Source: an uncultured Lachnospiraceae bacterium
GTDB lineage: Bacteria; Bacillota; Clostridia; Lachnospirales; Lachnospiraceae
Reading direction: 5' to 3'
DNA: 33,654 nucleotides
Assembly (NCBI GenBank): GCA_950097145.1
Contig: CATNCF010000033.1
Location: forward strand, 1 to 33,654
Position numbers and translations under genes: made by a program. Position 1 is the first letter of the stretch, and every line of letters starts with the position of its first letter. The notes beneath the pieces were generated by a model. The model saw nothing but the letters and a program-made list of their open reading frames with translations. It was not told the origin of the DNA and searched no databases. Positions 15,172 to 24,235 of this stretch are shown piece after piece.

Positions 15172-16467
15172 ATGAGTGTACAGGTTGAAAATTTAGAAAA
15201 GAATATGGCAAAGCTTACCATTGAACTTCCGGCAGAAGAGCTGGAGAAGGCAATGCAGGCTGCCTATATGAAAGAAAAAAACAAGATCAGCATTCCAGGC
15301 TTCCGCAAGGGAAAGGTGCCGAGACAGATGATCGAGAAGATGTACGGGCCGGAGATTTTCTTTGAAGATGCGGCAAATGCACTGATTTCCCAGTCCTATC
15401 CCAAGGCAGTGGATGAGTCCGGAATTGAAATTGTTTCCAGGCCTGATATCGACATTACGCAGATCGAAAAAGGAAAAGCTTTTATCTATACCGCAGAAGT
15501 TGCAGTAAAGCCGGAGGTAACGCTTGGAGAATATAAGGGTATAACAGTTACAAAAGTGGATACTGCAGTAACAGAAGATGAATTGCAGGATGCCGTTGCA
15601 AAGGAACGGGAAAGCAATGCGAGAACTGTCACAGTAGAAGACCGTGCCATTGAAGATGGTGATACGGCCGTGATTGATTTTGAAGGCTTTGTTGACGGCA
15701 CTGCATTTGAGGGCGGTAAGGGTGAGAATCATTCTCTGGTGATTGGTTCCCATTCCTTTATTGATAACTTTGAAGAACAGCTCATCGGTAAGAATACAGG
15801 CGACGAGCTGGAAGTAAATGTAACGTTCCCGGAAGAATATCATGCGCCTGAGCTGGCAGGCAGACCGGCTGTATTTAAAGTAAAGATCAATGAGATCAAG
15901 ATGGAAGAACTGCCGGAGCTGGATGATGAGTTCGCGCAGGATGTGTCTGAGTTTGATACCCTGGAAGAGTATAAAGAGGACGTGAAAAAGAATCTGGCTG
16001 AGCGTAAGGCGGCAGATGCAAGGCGCACCCAGGAAGATGAGGCGGTACAGAAGATTGTAGAAAATTCACAGATGGAGATTCCAGAAGCCATGGTAAATAC
16101 CCAGGCGGAGTCCATGATAGATGATTTTGCCAACAGAATTGCCCAGCAGGGCTTATCACTGGAGCAGTATGCCCAGTTTACAGGCACTACCGTAGAACAG
16201 ATGCTAGATCAGATGAAGCCGGATGCATTGAAACGTATCCAGTCCGGACTGGTGCTGGAGGCAATTGCAGTGAAAGAAGACATTCAGGTGTCTGAGGAAG
16301 ATGTGGAAGCCGAGATTGGCAAGATGGCTGAAATGTACGGAATGGAAGCCGATAAGATGAAAGAATGGCTGGGAGATTCTGAGAAGGAAAATCTTAAGAA
16401 GGATATTGCTGTTCAGAAAGCAGTGGAATTAATTATGGAACATGTAGAAGAGAAGGATGCAGAGTAA
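15172..16467 (+). CDS. tig: Trigger factor
   Basis: This is the ribosome-bound chaperone and peptidyl-prolyl isomerase, 431 residues and full length. The ribosome-docking signature GFRKGKVPRQMIEKMYG lies near residue 43, the FKBP-type isomerase domain at about 150-245 (DTAVIDFEGFVDG, FEEQLIGKNTGDE), and the helical C-terminal chaperone domain follows. AAGGAGG precedes the ATG. It is the first gene of a tight operon with clpP (12-base gap). That is a common order in Firmicutes and couples folding of new chains to Clp proteolysis. Confidence 0.97.
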   Translation: MSVQVENLEKNMAKLTIELPAEELEKAMQAAYMKEKNKISIPGFRKGKVPRQMIEKMYGPEIFFEDAANALISQSYPKAVDESGIEIVSRPDIDITQIEKGKAFIYTAEVAVKPEVTLGEYKGITVTKVDTAVTEDELQDAVAKERESNARTVTVEDRAIEDGDTAVIDFEGFVDGTAFEGGKGENHSLVIGSHSFIDNFEEQLIGKNTGDELEVNVTFPEEYHAPELAGRPAVFKVKINEIKMEELPELDDEFAQDVSEFDTLEEYKEDVKKNLAERKAADARRTQEDEAVQKIVENSQMEIPEAMVNTQAESMIDDFANRIAQQGLSLEQYAQFTGTTVEQMLDQMKPDALKRIQSGLVLEAIAVKEDIQVSEEDVEAEIGKMAEMYGMEADKMKEWLGDSEKENLKKDIAVQKAVELIMEHVEEKDAE

Positions 16468-16479
16468 GGAGGAAGTTTC

Positions 16480-17064
16480 ATGAGTCTAGTACCTTATGTC
16501 GTTGAACAAACCAGCAGAGGAGAACGGTCTTACGATATTTATTCCAGACTGTTAAAAGACAGAATTATTTTTCTGGGAGAAGAGGTTAATGAAACAACAG
16601 CGGGACTTGTGGTAGCACAGCTTCTGTTCCTGGAATCAGAAGATCCAGGAAAGGATATACATCTGTATATTAATTCCCCAGGCGGTGTGGTAAGCGCAGG
16701 GCTTGCCATTTACGATACGATGAACTATATTAAATGTGATGTGGAGACGATCTGCATCGGCCTTGCCGCAAGTATGGGAGCCTTTCTCCTTGCAGGCGGA
16801 GCCAAGGGGAAGCGTTTTGCCCTTCCGAATGCGGAGATCATGATCCATCAGCCCTCAGGCGGAGCCAAAGGTCAGGCAACAGACATACAGATTGCTGCGA
16901 ATAATATTTTAAATACCAAGAAGCGTCTGAACACCATTTTATCAGAGAATACGGGTCAGCCATATGAGGTGGTTGCGGCAGATACAGAGCGTGATAACTA
17001 TATGTCTGCCGAAGAAGCAAAAGAGTATGGATTAATTGATGGTGTGATTACAAACAGAAAGTAA
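16480..17064 (+). CDS. clpP: ATP-dependent Clp protease, proteolytic subunit
   Basis: This is a serine protease that forms the ClpP barrel and works with the ClpX encoded next. The catalytic triad is intact: Ser98 (GLAASMGAF), His123 (MIHQPSGG) and Asp172 ([12 protein letters not shown]). At 194 residues it has normal length. The first residues [20 protein letters not shown] include the short propeptide. A strong site, AAGGAGG, overlaps the end of tig. A hairpin with a T run separates it from clpX (17101-17129) and may lower clpX expression relative to clpP. Confidence 0.98.
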   Translation: MSLVPYVVEQTSRGERSYDIYSRLLKDRIIFLGEEVNETTAGLVVAQLLFLESEDPGKDIHLYINSPGGVVSAGLAIYDTMNYIKCDVETICIGLAASMGAFLLAGGAKGKRFALPNAEIMIHQPSGGAKGQATDIQIAANNILNTKKRLNTILSENTGQPYEVVAADTERDNYMSAEEAKEYGLIDGVITNRK

Positions 17065-17100
17065 GAAGTGTGAAGATTTTCTTAACGGTTTCTAAGACGA

Positions 17101-17129
17101 GGGGACAGCGGGCATATGCTGTCCCTTTT
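17101..17129 (+). terminator. Intrinsic terminator or attenuator between clpP and clpX
   Basis: GGGACAGC (17102-17109) pairs with GCTGTCCC (17118-17125) around an eight-base loop and is followed by TTTT. The short T run suggests partial termination. Confidence 0.65.
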
Positions 17130-17158
17130 AAAGGATTTTGAAGAAACGGGAGGTAAAT

Positions 17159-18421
17159 ATGGCAGGAAGATTTGAAGACAGAATACGCTGTTCCTTCTGT
17201 GGAAAGACTGACGGACAGGTCCGTAAGCTGATTGCCGGACCAAGCGGTGCGTATATCTGTGACGAATGCGTGGATATCTGTGCTGAAATCATTGAAGAGG
17301 AATTACAGGAAGAGTTCGAAGAAGAATATACGGAGCCAGAAGCAGATGAGATTAATTTGCTGACGCCTGTGGAAATGAAGAAATTTTTGGATGAGTATGT
17401 GATTGGACAGGAAGAAGCGAAAAAGGTACTTTCTGTTGCAGTGTATAATCACTATAAGAGAATTCTTGCGCCCCAGGATTTAGGCGTGGAGCTTCAAAAG
17501 AGCAATATTCTTATGCTGGGGCCTACGGGATGTGGTAAGACACTGCTGGCACAGACGCTGGCAAGGATTTTAAATGTGCCCTTTGCCATTGCGGATGCCA
17601 CAACATTAACAGAAGCAGGCTACGTAGGTGAAGATGTGGAAAATATTCTTCTCAAAATTATTCAGGCTGCTGACAATGATATCCAGCGTGCCCAGAGAGG
17701 CATTATTTATGTGGATGAAATTGATAAGATTACCAGAAAATCTGAGAATCCCTCCATTACCCGGGATGTTTCCGGAGAGGGAGTGCAGCAGGCATTACTG
17801 AAAATTTTAGAAGGAACGGTAGCAAGTGTTCCGCCCCAGGGAGGCAGAAAGCATCCCCAGCAGGAATTGATTTCCATTGATACCACCAATATATTATTTA
17901 TCTGCGGAGGTGCATTTGAAGGGCTGGATAAAATTGTAGAGAACCGGATGGATCAGAAATCCATGGGATTTAATGCAGAGATTGCAGATAAACGAGAGAA
18001 GAATGTCGGTTTGATTTTAAAGAAAGTTCTTCCGCAGGATCTTGTGAAATTTGGATTGATTCCTGAGTTTGTGGGGCGTGTTCCGGTCACAGTATCTTTG
18101 GATGCACTGGACAAAGACGCCTTGGTGCGTATTCTGAAAGAGCCGAGAAACTCTCTGATACGCCAGTATCAGGCGCTGTTCAGTCTGGACGGCGTGGAGC
18201 TTACCTTCGAGGAGGAGGCAATTGAAGCCATTGCAGAGAAGTCTGTAAGGCGCAAAACCGGGGCAAGAGGCCTGCGTGCCATTGTAGAAAAGGTATTGAT
18301 GGATTTGATGTACCAGGTGCCCTCGGATACTTCTATTACAAGCTGCAGAATCACAAAAGAAGTGGTAGAAGAAGACAAAGAGATAGAGATTATGTATGGC
18401 AGAGAGAGCAAATCTGCCTGA
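17159..18421 (+). CDS. clpX: Clp protease ATP-binding subunit ClpX
   Basis: This is the AAA+ unfoldase that feeds substrates to ClpP, 420 residues. An N-terminal four-cysteine zinc domain ([21 protein letters not shown]) binds adaptors and substrates. Walker A is GPTGCGKT, Walker B is [10 protein letters not shown], and sensor 2 lies in [11 protein letters not shown]. The ATG at 17159 is chosen because GGGAGG lies six bases upstream; an in-frame TTG at 17138 has none. It is followed by lon after 11 bases. Confidence 0.98.
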   Translation: MAGRFEDRIRCSFCGKTDGQVRKLIAGPSGAYICDECVDICAEIIEEELQEEFEEEYTEPEADEINLLTPVEMKKFLDEYVIGQEEAKKVLSVAVYNHYKRILAPQDLGVELQKSNILMLGPTGCGKTLLAQTLARILNVPFAIADATTLTEAGYVGEDVENILLKIIQAADNDIQRAQRGIIYVDEIDKITRKSENPSITRDVSGEGVQQALLKILEGTVASVPPQGGRKHPQQELISIDTTNILFICGGAFEGLDKIVENRMDQKSMGFNAEIADKREKNVGLILKKVLPQDLVKFGLIPEFVGRVPVTVSLDALDKDALVRILKEPRNSLIRQYQALFSLDGVELTFEEEAIEAIAEKSVRRKTGARGLRAIVEKVLMDLMYQVPSDTSITSCRITKEVVEEDKEIEIMYGRESKSA

Positions 18422-18432
18422 GGAGAGAACCT

Positions 18433-20754
18433 ATGAGTGAAGGATACAGAAAAGTTCCGGCAGTGGCACTTCGGGGAATGACAATTCTCCCTGGCATGGT
18501 GGCACATTTTGACGTGAGCAGAAACAGATCCATCAAGGCATTGGAACATGCCATGGTGGAAGATCAGAATGTATTTCTGATCACTCAGAAAAATGTTGAT
18601 ACGGAAGAACCCCAAAAAAAGGATTTATATGCAGTTGGCGTTCTTGCTGAGATTAAGCAGGTGATCAAGCTTCAGAATAATGTAGTCCGTGTGCTGGTGG
18701 AGGGAGAAGCCCGCGCACAGCTTATAGAGCTTGTCTCAGAAGAGTATCTTCTTGCAGAGGTTCTTGTGCTGGAGCAGGAGGAAGAATCTATTCCCGAGGA
18801 GCTTCAGGAAGCGATGCTCAGGGGAATACAGGAGACCTTTGGACGCTACTGCAGGCTGAACCCTAAGCCTGGTAAGGAACTGGCAAAACAGATTCGGGAT
18901 ATGCAGGATTTGGGCAGGCTTCTGGATTATGTGGGCAATAACCTTCCAGTGGGATTTGAACAGAAACAGAAGCTATTAGAAGCAGAGAATCTGCAGGAGC
19001 AGTACGAGGAATTAATGCTCATACTGCTGAATGAGATTAATATTATTCAAATTAAGACAGAATTTCAGACGAAGGTAAAAGAAAAAGTAGATAAGAACCA
19101 GAAAGAATATATTCTGCGGGAACAAATGCGACTGATAAGAGAAGAACTGGGAGAGGATAACACCGTCACAGAAGCAGATAATTTTCTGGAAGAGACAGAG
19201 AAATTGGACGCCGACGAAGAAGTAAAAGCCAAATTGAGAAAAGAGATTGAACGTTTTAAAAATATTTCTTCCAATTCTTCAGAAAATGCTGTGATCCGGG
19301 GATATATTGAGACCGTGCTGGAACTTCCATGGAATAAAGCGTCTAAAGATAACCGGAATCTTGAGGATGCAGAGCGGATATTGGACGAAGATCATTACGG
19401 AATGGAAAAGGTGAAAGAGCGTATGCTGGAATTTCTGGCTGTGCGCAATCTCACTGCCAAAGGAGACAGCCCCATTATCTGTTTGGTGGGACCGCCTGGT
19501 ACAGGGAAGACCAGTATCGCCCGTTCCGTAGCCCGGGCCCTGGATAAAAAATATGTGCGCATCAGCCTGGGCGGCGTCCGCGACGAGGCTGAAATCCGGG
19601 GACACAGAAAGACTTATGTGGGAGCTATGCCGGGACGGATTGCGAATGGCCTGAAAAATGCGGGAGTGAAGAATCCTTTGATGCTGCTGGACGAGATTGA
19701 CAAGATCAGCAGTGATTATAAGGGGGACACAGCTTCTGCTCTGCTGGAAGTACTGGACAGTGAACAAAACAGCAGGTTCCGGGATCATTATGTAGAACTT
19801 CCCATAGATTTGTCAGAGGTGCTGTTTATTGCCACGGCAAATTCCCTGCAGGATATACAGAAACCTTTGCTGGACCGTATGGAAATTATCGAGGTCAGCA
19901 GTTATACAGAAAATGAGAAGGCACATATTGCCAGAGAACATCTGATTGCAAAACAGATGGAGAAAAACGGACTCAAAGAAGGGCAGCTTTCCATTAGTGA
20001 CCATGCTTTAGAGAAACTGATCAGGGGCTATACCAGAGAGGCAGGCGTGCGGAACCTGGAGCGGAAAATAGGCCAGATCTGCAGGAAAGCGGCAAGAGAA
20101 TTGTACCAGCAGGGAAAATCCCGGAAGAAGACGGTGAAAATTACAGAAAACAGTCTTGGAAAACTTTTGGGAAAAGAGAAATATAACTATGATCTGATTA
20201 ATGAGAATGATGAAGTGGGCATTGTGCGGGGGCTTGCATGGACCAGTGTGGGCGGCGATACCCTGCAGATTGAAGTAAATATCATGCCAGGCAAAGGAGA
20301 GTTCCAGCTTACGGGGCAGCTTGGCGATGTGATGAAAGAATCGGCGCAGGCAGGAATCAGCTATATTCGTTCTGTCAGCCAGCAGTATGGCATTGACAAG
20401 GAATTTTTTAAAGAATATGACATTCATATCCATATCCCGGAAGGCGCAGTTCCCAAAGACGGGCCGTCTGCAGGAATCACTATGGCTACGGCAATGCTCT
20501 CTGCAATTACCAGACGTAAGGTGCGTAAGGATGTGGCGATGACAGGGGAAATTACTCTGAGAGGAAGGGTGCTGCCCATCGGGGGACTCAAGGAAAAGAT
20601 TTTAGCGGCCAAAAATGCAGGAATTAAAACCATCTGCGTCCCCAGGAAGAACGAACCGGATGTTGCAGAAATTAGCCAGGAAATTAAAAAGGGGCTGGAA
20701 ATTGTATTTGTGGAGAGTATGGAACAAGTATTAAAGACAGCGCTGGCAGAATAA
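18433..20754 (+). CDS. lon: ATP-dependent protease Lon (LonA type)
   Basis: This is a cytosolic AAA+ protease of 773 residues, full length. The N-terminal substrate domain covers about 1-300. Walker A GPPGTGKTS begins at residue 353, and Walker B is LMLLDEIDKI. The protease domain has the catalytic dyad Ser679 (PKDGPSAG) and Lys722 (IGGLKEKILAA), the same numbering as in E. coli Lon. GAGGAGAG precedes the ATG. It lies in the tig-clpP-clpX-lon-engB series with 10-11-base gaps on both sides, so it is very likely co-transcribed. Confidence 0.98.
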   Translation: MSEGYRKVPAVALRGMTILPGMVAHFDVSRNRSIKALEHAMVEDQNVFLITQKNVDTEEPQKKDLYAVGVLAEIKQVIKLQNNVVRVLVEGEARAQLIELVSEEYLLAEVLVLEQEEESIPEELQEAMLRGIQETFGRYCRLNPKPGKELAKQIRDMQDLGRLLDYVGNNLPVGFEQKQKLLEAENLQEQYEELMLILLNEINIIQIKTEFQTKVKEKVDKNQKEYILREQMRLIREELGEDNTVTEADNFLEETEKLDADEEVKAKLRKEIERFKNISSNSSENAVIRGYIETVLELPWNKASKDNRNLEDAERILDEDHYGMEKVKERMLEFLAVRNLTAKGDSPIICLVGPPGTGKTSIARSVARALDKKYVRISLGGVRDEAEIRGHRKTYVGAMPGRIANGLKNAGVKNPLMLLDEIDKISSDYKGDTASALLEVLDSEQNSRFRDHYVELPIDLSEVLFIATANSLQDIQKPLLDRMEIIEVSSYTENEKAHIAREHLIAKQMEKNGLKEGQLSISDHALEKLIRGYTREAGVRNLERKIGQICRKAARELYQQGKSRKKTVKITENSLGKLLGKEKYNYDLINENDEVGIVRGLAWTSVGGDTLQIEVNIMPGKGEFQLTGQLGDVMKESAQAGISYIRSVSQQYGIDKEFFKEYDIHIHIPEGAVPKDGPSAGITMATAMLSAITRRKVRKDVAMTGEITLRGRVLPIGGLKEKILAAKNAGIKTICVPRKNEPDVAEISQEIKKGLEIVFVESMEQVLKTALAE

Positions 20755-20764
20755 GGAGAACTAC

Positions 20765-21367
20765 ATGGTAATCAAGTCAGTGGAATTAGAAATTGTATGT
20801 GGAGTTACCAGTAAGCTTCCAGATACGGATAAGCCGGAGGTAGCATTTGCAGGAAAATCCAATGTGGGGAAATCTTCCCTTATTAATGGCCTGATGAATC
20901 GGAAATCGTTGGCAAGAACTTCCGCACAGCCAGGAAAGACCCAGACTATCAACTATTACAATGTCAATCAGGCAGTGTATCTGGTGGATCTTCCCGGTTA
21001 TGGCTATGCGAAAGTGCCTCAAAAGGAAAAGGAGAAATGGGGGAAGATGATAGAGAATTACCTCCATACTTCCAGACAGTTAAAGGGCGTCTTTCTCCTT
21101 ATAGATATCCGCCATGAGCCTTCTGCCAATGACAGGCAGATGTATGACTGGATTGTTTACCAGGGCTATGATCCTATTATTATTGCAACAAAACTGGACA
21201 AAATTAAGCGGAGCCAGGTGCAGAAACATGTGAAAATGATCAAGGAAGGGTTACAGGTAAAACCAGGGACGCCCATTTTGCCGTATTCAGCCCAGACCAA
21301 ACAGGGCAGAGAAGAAATATGGAATTTCATGGATGAACTGCTGGGCTTTGGGCATCCGGCGGAATAG
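20765..21367 (+). CDS. engB: Ribosome biogenesis GTPase EngB/YsxC
   Basis: The protein has 200 residues, normal for the family. The GTPase motifs are GKSNVGKSS (G1), DLPGYGYAKV (G3), TKLDK (G4) and SAQT (G5). The family acts late in assembly of the large ribosomal subunit and is usually essential. It follows lon by 10 bases with AAGGAG as ribosome site. The lon-engB pairing is widely conserved in Firmicutes. Confidence 0.97.
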   Translation: MVIKSVELEIVCGVTSKLPDTDKPEVAFAGKSNVGKSSLINGLMNRKSLARTSAQPGKTQTINYYNVNQAVYLVDLPGYGYAKVPQKEKEKWGKMIENYLHTSRQLKGVFLLIDIRHEPSANDRQMYDWIVYQGYDPIIIATKLDKIKRSQVQKHVKMIKEGLQVKPGTPILPYSAQTKQGREEIWNFMDELLGFGHPAE

Positions 21368-21375
21368 GGGAATAT

Positions 21376-22350
21376 ATGAGAAAAAGTAAATATTTATTTG
21401 TATTTATTATGCTGCTTGCCATTTCTCTGGCAAGCGGTATTTTTACAAAGATATATAGGAGCCTGGAGGAAGGGAAGCAGAATTATGCCCCCCTGCAGGT
21501 ATTGACTTCTTTTTATCCGGTGTATATTGTGGCCCTTAATGTGACGGGAGACTGTGAGGGTGTTTCTCTGGCCAATTTAAGCGAACCGCAGACGGGCTGT
21601 ATGCATGATTATCAGCTTACGCCCCAGGATATGATAAAGCTGTCCAGGGCAGATTTATTTTTGGTAAATGGCGGCGGGATTGAGAATTTTCTTACGGACG
21701 CGGGAGAGGCGTATCCACAGCTCGCCATTGTAGAAGCAGGCGGCGGCCTGGAACTTTTAAGGGAAGAGAAAGGATTCCAGGAAGAAAACGCCCAGGAGGG
21801 ACACCATCCAGAAGAACTGCATAGTCATGGAGAGGAAAATGCCCATGCATGGATGGATACAAAACTTTATGGAAAAATGGTTCAGAACATTGCGGCAGCT
21901 CTTGGCAGTGCGGATCCTGGGAACCAGGAAATGTATCAGCGCAATGCTGACCAGTACTGTAAACAGATTCAGGGATTGACTTCCCAATTTGAGGAACTGA
22001 GGGAGCTGGCAGAGGGCGAGCCAGTTGTGATTCTCCATGAGGCATACGCATATACCGCCAGAGAACTGGGCATGGAGAATCTTTATTGCATGAACCTGGA
22101 TGAAGAACGTCAAATCAGCGCCAGTGAAACGGCAGAAATCATGAGCCTGATTAAGGAGCATGGGGTGAAATTTGTGTTTGCCGAAGAATTGTATGGGAGA
22201 GATCTGGGAACTGCGCTGGAAGCGGATACGGGTGTGAAGGTCTGTTATCTGGATACGATGGTAAGGGGAAATTATGAGAAGGACAGCTATCTTGCCGCTG
22301 TTCAGAAGAACATTGATGTACTGCGCAGTATTTTGGACAGCGCAAAATAA
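21376..22350 (+). CDS. Zinc/manganese ABC transporter, binding protein (ZnuA/AdcA type)
   Basis: The protein has 324 residues. It starts with a hydrophobic export segment (about 5-22) and then VLTSFYPVYIVALNVTGD, the typical start of cluster A-I metal-binding proteins. Metal ligands are likely His77 (GCMHDY), His157 (HAWMD), His221 (ILHEAYAY) and an acidic residue in FAEELYG. A His-rich mobile loop (HHPEELHSHGEENAH, 143-157) points to zinc. Unlike most Gram-positive binding proteins it has no lipobox Cys after the signal segment, so it may stay anchored by its N-terminal helix. The gap to engB is eight bases and to the ATPase gene 18 bases. Confidence 0.88.
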   Translation: MRKSKYLFVFIMLLAISLASGIFTKIYRSLEEGKQNYAPLQVLTSFYPVYIVALNVTGDCEGVSLANLSEPQTGCMHDYQLTPQDMIKLSRADLFLVNGGGIENFLTDAGEAYPQLAIVEAGGGLELLREEKGFQEENAQEGHHPEELHSHGEENAHAWMDTKLYGKMVQNIAAALGSADPGNQEMYQRNADQYCKQIQGLTSQFEELRELAEGEPVVILHEAYAYTARELGMENLYCMNLDEERQISASETAEIMSLIKEHGVKFVFAEELYGRDLGTALEADTGVKVCYLDTMVRGNYEKDSYLAAVQKNIDVLRSILDSAK

Positions 22351-22368
22351 AGAAAAGGAAGAATTCAA

Positions 22369-23115
22369 TTGCAGAAAATGATCAGGCCCTGCGGGCTGCA
22401 TTGTATAAAAATCAATCATTTGGGCGTTACCATTGGAAAACAGGAAATTTTAAAAGATATCAGCCTCCATATTCACTGCGGCAGCTTAAATGCGGTGATT
22501 GGCAGGAACGGAGCAGGTAAATCGACGTTAATACGCGCTATATTGGGAGATATTCCCCATACGGGAAATATAGAGTTTAAGGACAGGGAAAACGGGCAAA
22601 TTCAGAAATTAAAGATCGGTTATGTTCCTCAGTCTATGAATGTGGAAAAGCAGACGCCAGTGAGCGTCTATGATATGATGGCGGCGTATCAAAGCAATGT
22701 GCCTGTGTTTTTCATGAGAGGGAAAAAAATACGCCAAAATATCCTGGAACACTTGGAAATTTTTGAGGCTGAATATCTGCTGGATAAGCAGGTGTGCAAT
22801 CTGTCCGGCGGAGAACTCCAGAGGGTGCTTTTGTCCATGGCATTGATGAATTCCCCGAATCTGCTGCTGCTGGATGAACCGGTTTCCGGGATGGATCAAA
22901 ATGGCATGGAACTGTTTTATAAGACTATTTATAATCTCAAAGAACATTATGATCTTGCAGTAATTCTAATTTCCCATGATTTGGATTATGTCAGGAAATA
23001 TGCGGATAAAGTGATACTGCTGGACCAGAGCATTCAGAAGCAGGGAAGCGCCCGGGAAGTATTTGCAAGTTCAGAATTTCGACAGGTATTCCAGTATGGA
23101 AGGGAGGAAGGCTAA
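22369..23115 (+). CDS. Metal ABC transporter, ATP-binding protein (ZnuC type)
   Basis: The protein has 248 residues. Walker A is GRNGAGKST, the signature is LSGGELQRV, Walker B is LLLLDEPVSGMD and the switch His is in LISHDLDYV. It energises the permease encoded next. The start is TTG at 22369 with AAGGAAG seven bases upstream; an ATG three codons later has no well-placed site. Gene order binding protein-ATPase-permease defines a ZnuABC/AdcABC-type importer. I saw no Zur/AdcR box before the set, which seems to rely on upstream transcription. Confidence 0.93.
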   Translation: MQKMIRPCGLHCIKINHLGVTIGKQEILKDISLHIHCGSLNAVIGRNGAGKSTLIRAILGDIPHTGNIEFKDRENGQIQKLKIGYVPQSMNVEKQTPVSVYDMMAAYQSNVPVFFMRGKKIRQNILEHLEIFEAEYLLDKQVCNLSGGELQRVLLSMALMNSPNLLLLDEPVSGMDQNGMELFYKTIYNLKEHYDLAVILISHDLDYVRKYADKVILLDQSIQKQGSAREVFASSEFRQVFQYGREEG

Positions 23116-23116
23116 G

Positions 23117-23929
23117 ATGGAAATTTTCTCCTGGCTGCATTATGATTTTATGAAATATGCATTTCTTGCAATTTTAATTATTACGCCGCTGTTTGGATTT
23201 ATGGGGACTATGATTGTAAATCGGAAAATGGCCTTTTTCTCCGATGCTCTTGGGCATTCAGCATTGACAGGGATTGCAGTGGGCGTAGTCCTTGGGGTAA
23301 ATAATACGAGTATTTCAATGGCAGTGTTTGCAGTAATATTTGCCCTGCTGTTAAATCAGATCAGCAGCAGAGTATCGTCGTCGAGAGATACAGTAATTTC
23401 TGTTTTTTCGTCCTGCAGCATCGCTCTTGGGCTGGCTATTTTATCAAGAGGAGGAAATTTCAGTAAATATTCCAGCATTCTGGTGGGAGATATTTTAAGT
23501 ATTACGCCGGAAGAAATCGGGGTTCTTGCCGTGATACTGGCTGTGGCGCTGCTCTTCTGGATCTTCGGATTTAATAAACTTCTTGCAGTGAGCCTGAACC
23601 GGACGCTGGCCAGAAGCCGTCACATTTCAGCGGGGGTTATGGAGAACATTTTTGCTGTGCTCACGGCTCTGATTGTTATGGTGTCCATTAAGTGGATAGG
23701 AATTCTGATTATCAATGCGCTGTTGATTCTTCCTGCGGCGGCGGCGGGAAATATATCGGAAAATATGAGGGAAAATCATTTTTTTGCTGTACTTTTTTCT
23801 ATGTTTTCCGGGGTTTTAGGACTGATTGTGTCCTATTATGTAAACGTGGCCACAGGGCCTGCCATTGTGATATTTGCTTCCATTATTTATTTTGCCACTT
23901 ATTGGTGGGGCAGGCGTAATAACGTATAG
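23117..23929 (+). CDS. Metal ABC transporter, permease (ZnuB type)
   Basis: The protein has 270 residues with about eight membrane helices. FFSDALGHSALTGIAVGV is the conserved loop of ABC-3 family permeases, and SIKWIGILIINALLILPAAAA is the coupling region to the ATPase. The ATG overlaps the ATPase gene almost directly (one base between stop and start), with GGGAGGAAG upstream. An in-frame upstream extension to 23063 is not needed. Confidence 0.94.
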   Translation: MEIFSWLHYDFMKYAFLAILIITPLFGFMGTMIVNRKMAFFSDALGHSALTGIAVGVVLGVNNTSISMAVFAVIFALLLNQISSRVSSSRDTVISVFSSCSIALGLAILSRGGNFSKYSSILVGDILSITPEEIGVLAVILAVALLFWIFGFNKLLAVSLNRTLARSRHISAGVMENIFAVLTALIVMVSIKWIGILIINALLILPAAAAGNISENMRENHFFAVLFSMFSGVLGLIVSYYVNVATGPAIVIFASIIYFATYWWGRRNNV

Positions 23930-23940
23930 AGGGTTTTATT

Positions 23941-24204
23941 ATGGAACATAGCCATCAATATTTTAATAATAAAAACTGCAAATATTTTCCCTGCCATCAG
24001 GGAATGCAGGGAGAGGAATTTAACTGTCTGTTCTGCTTCTGTCCCATGAATCCTTATAAAGACTGTCTGGGAACCCCAGATTATATCCAGCGTTCCAACG
24101 GAACTATCATCAAGGACTGCAGTAAATGTACCTTTCCCCATGAGCCGGAGAATTATCGGAAAATTATGGAATTTCTCAAGGGCAGGAGCTTTACGGAGTC
24201 TTGA
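23941..24204 (+). CDS. Small cysteine-rich, probably metal-binding protein
   Basis: The protein has 87 residues and nine cysteines, eight of them in the first 65 residues, mostly in CxxC-like pairs: NCKYFPCHQG, NCLFCFCPM, DCLG and DCSKCTFPH. This matches the cysteine-rich small domain known mostly from cobalamin and metal-related contexts; a zinc site is likely. There is no membrane helix or signal peptide, so it acts in the cytoplasm. It begins 11 bases after the zinc permease gene, which hints at metal handling. The ribosome site is modest (AGAGGG). Confidence 0.8.
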   Translation: MEHSHQYFNNKNCKYFPCHQGMQGEEFNCLFCFCPMNPYKDCLGTPDYIQRSNGTIIKDCSKCTFPHEPENYRKIMEFLKGRSFTES

Positions 24205-24235
24205 GACTATGATACAATATCCCAGAGGTGATGAT

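Noticed and set aside
15193..15843. Minus-strand frame of 216 codons
   Set aside because: It is the shadow of tig, which has a full set of trigger-factor motifs.
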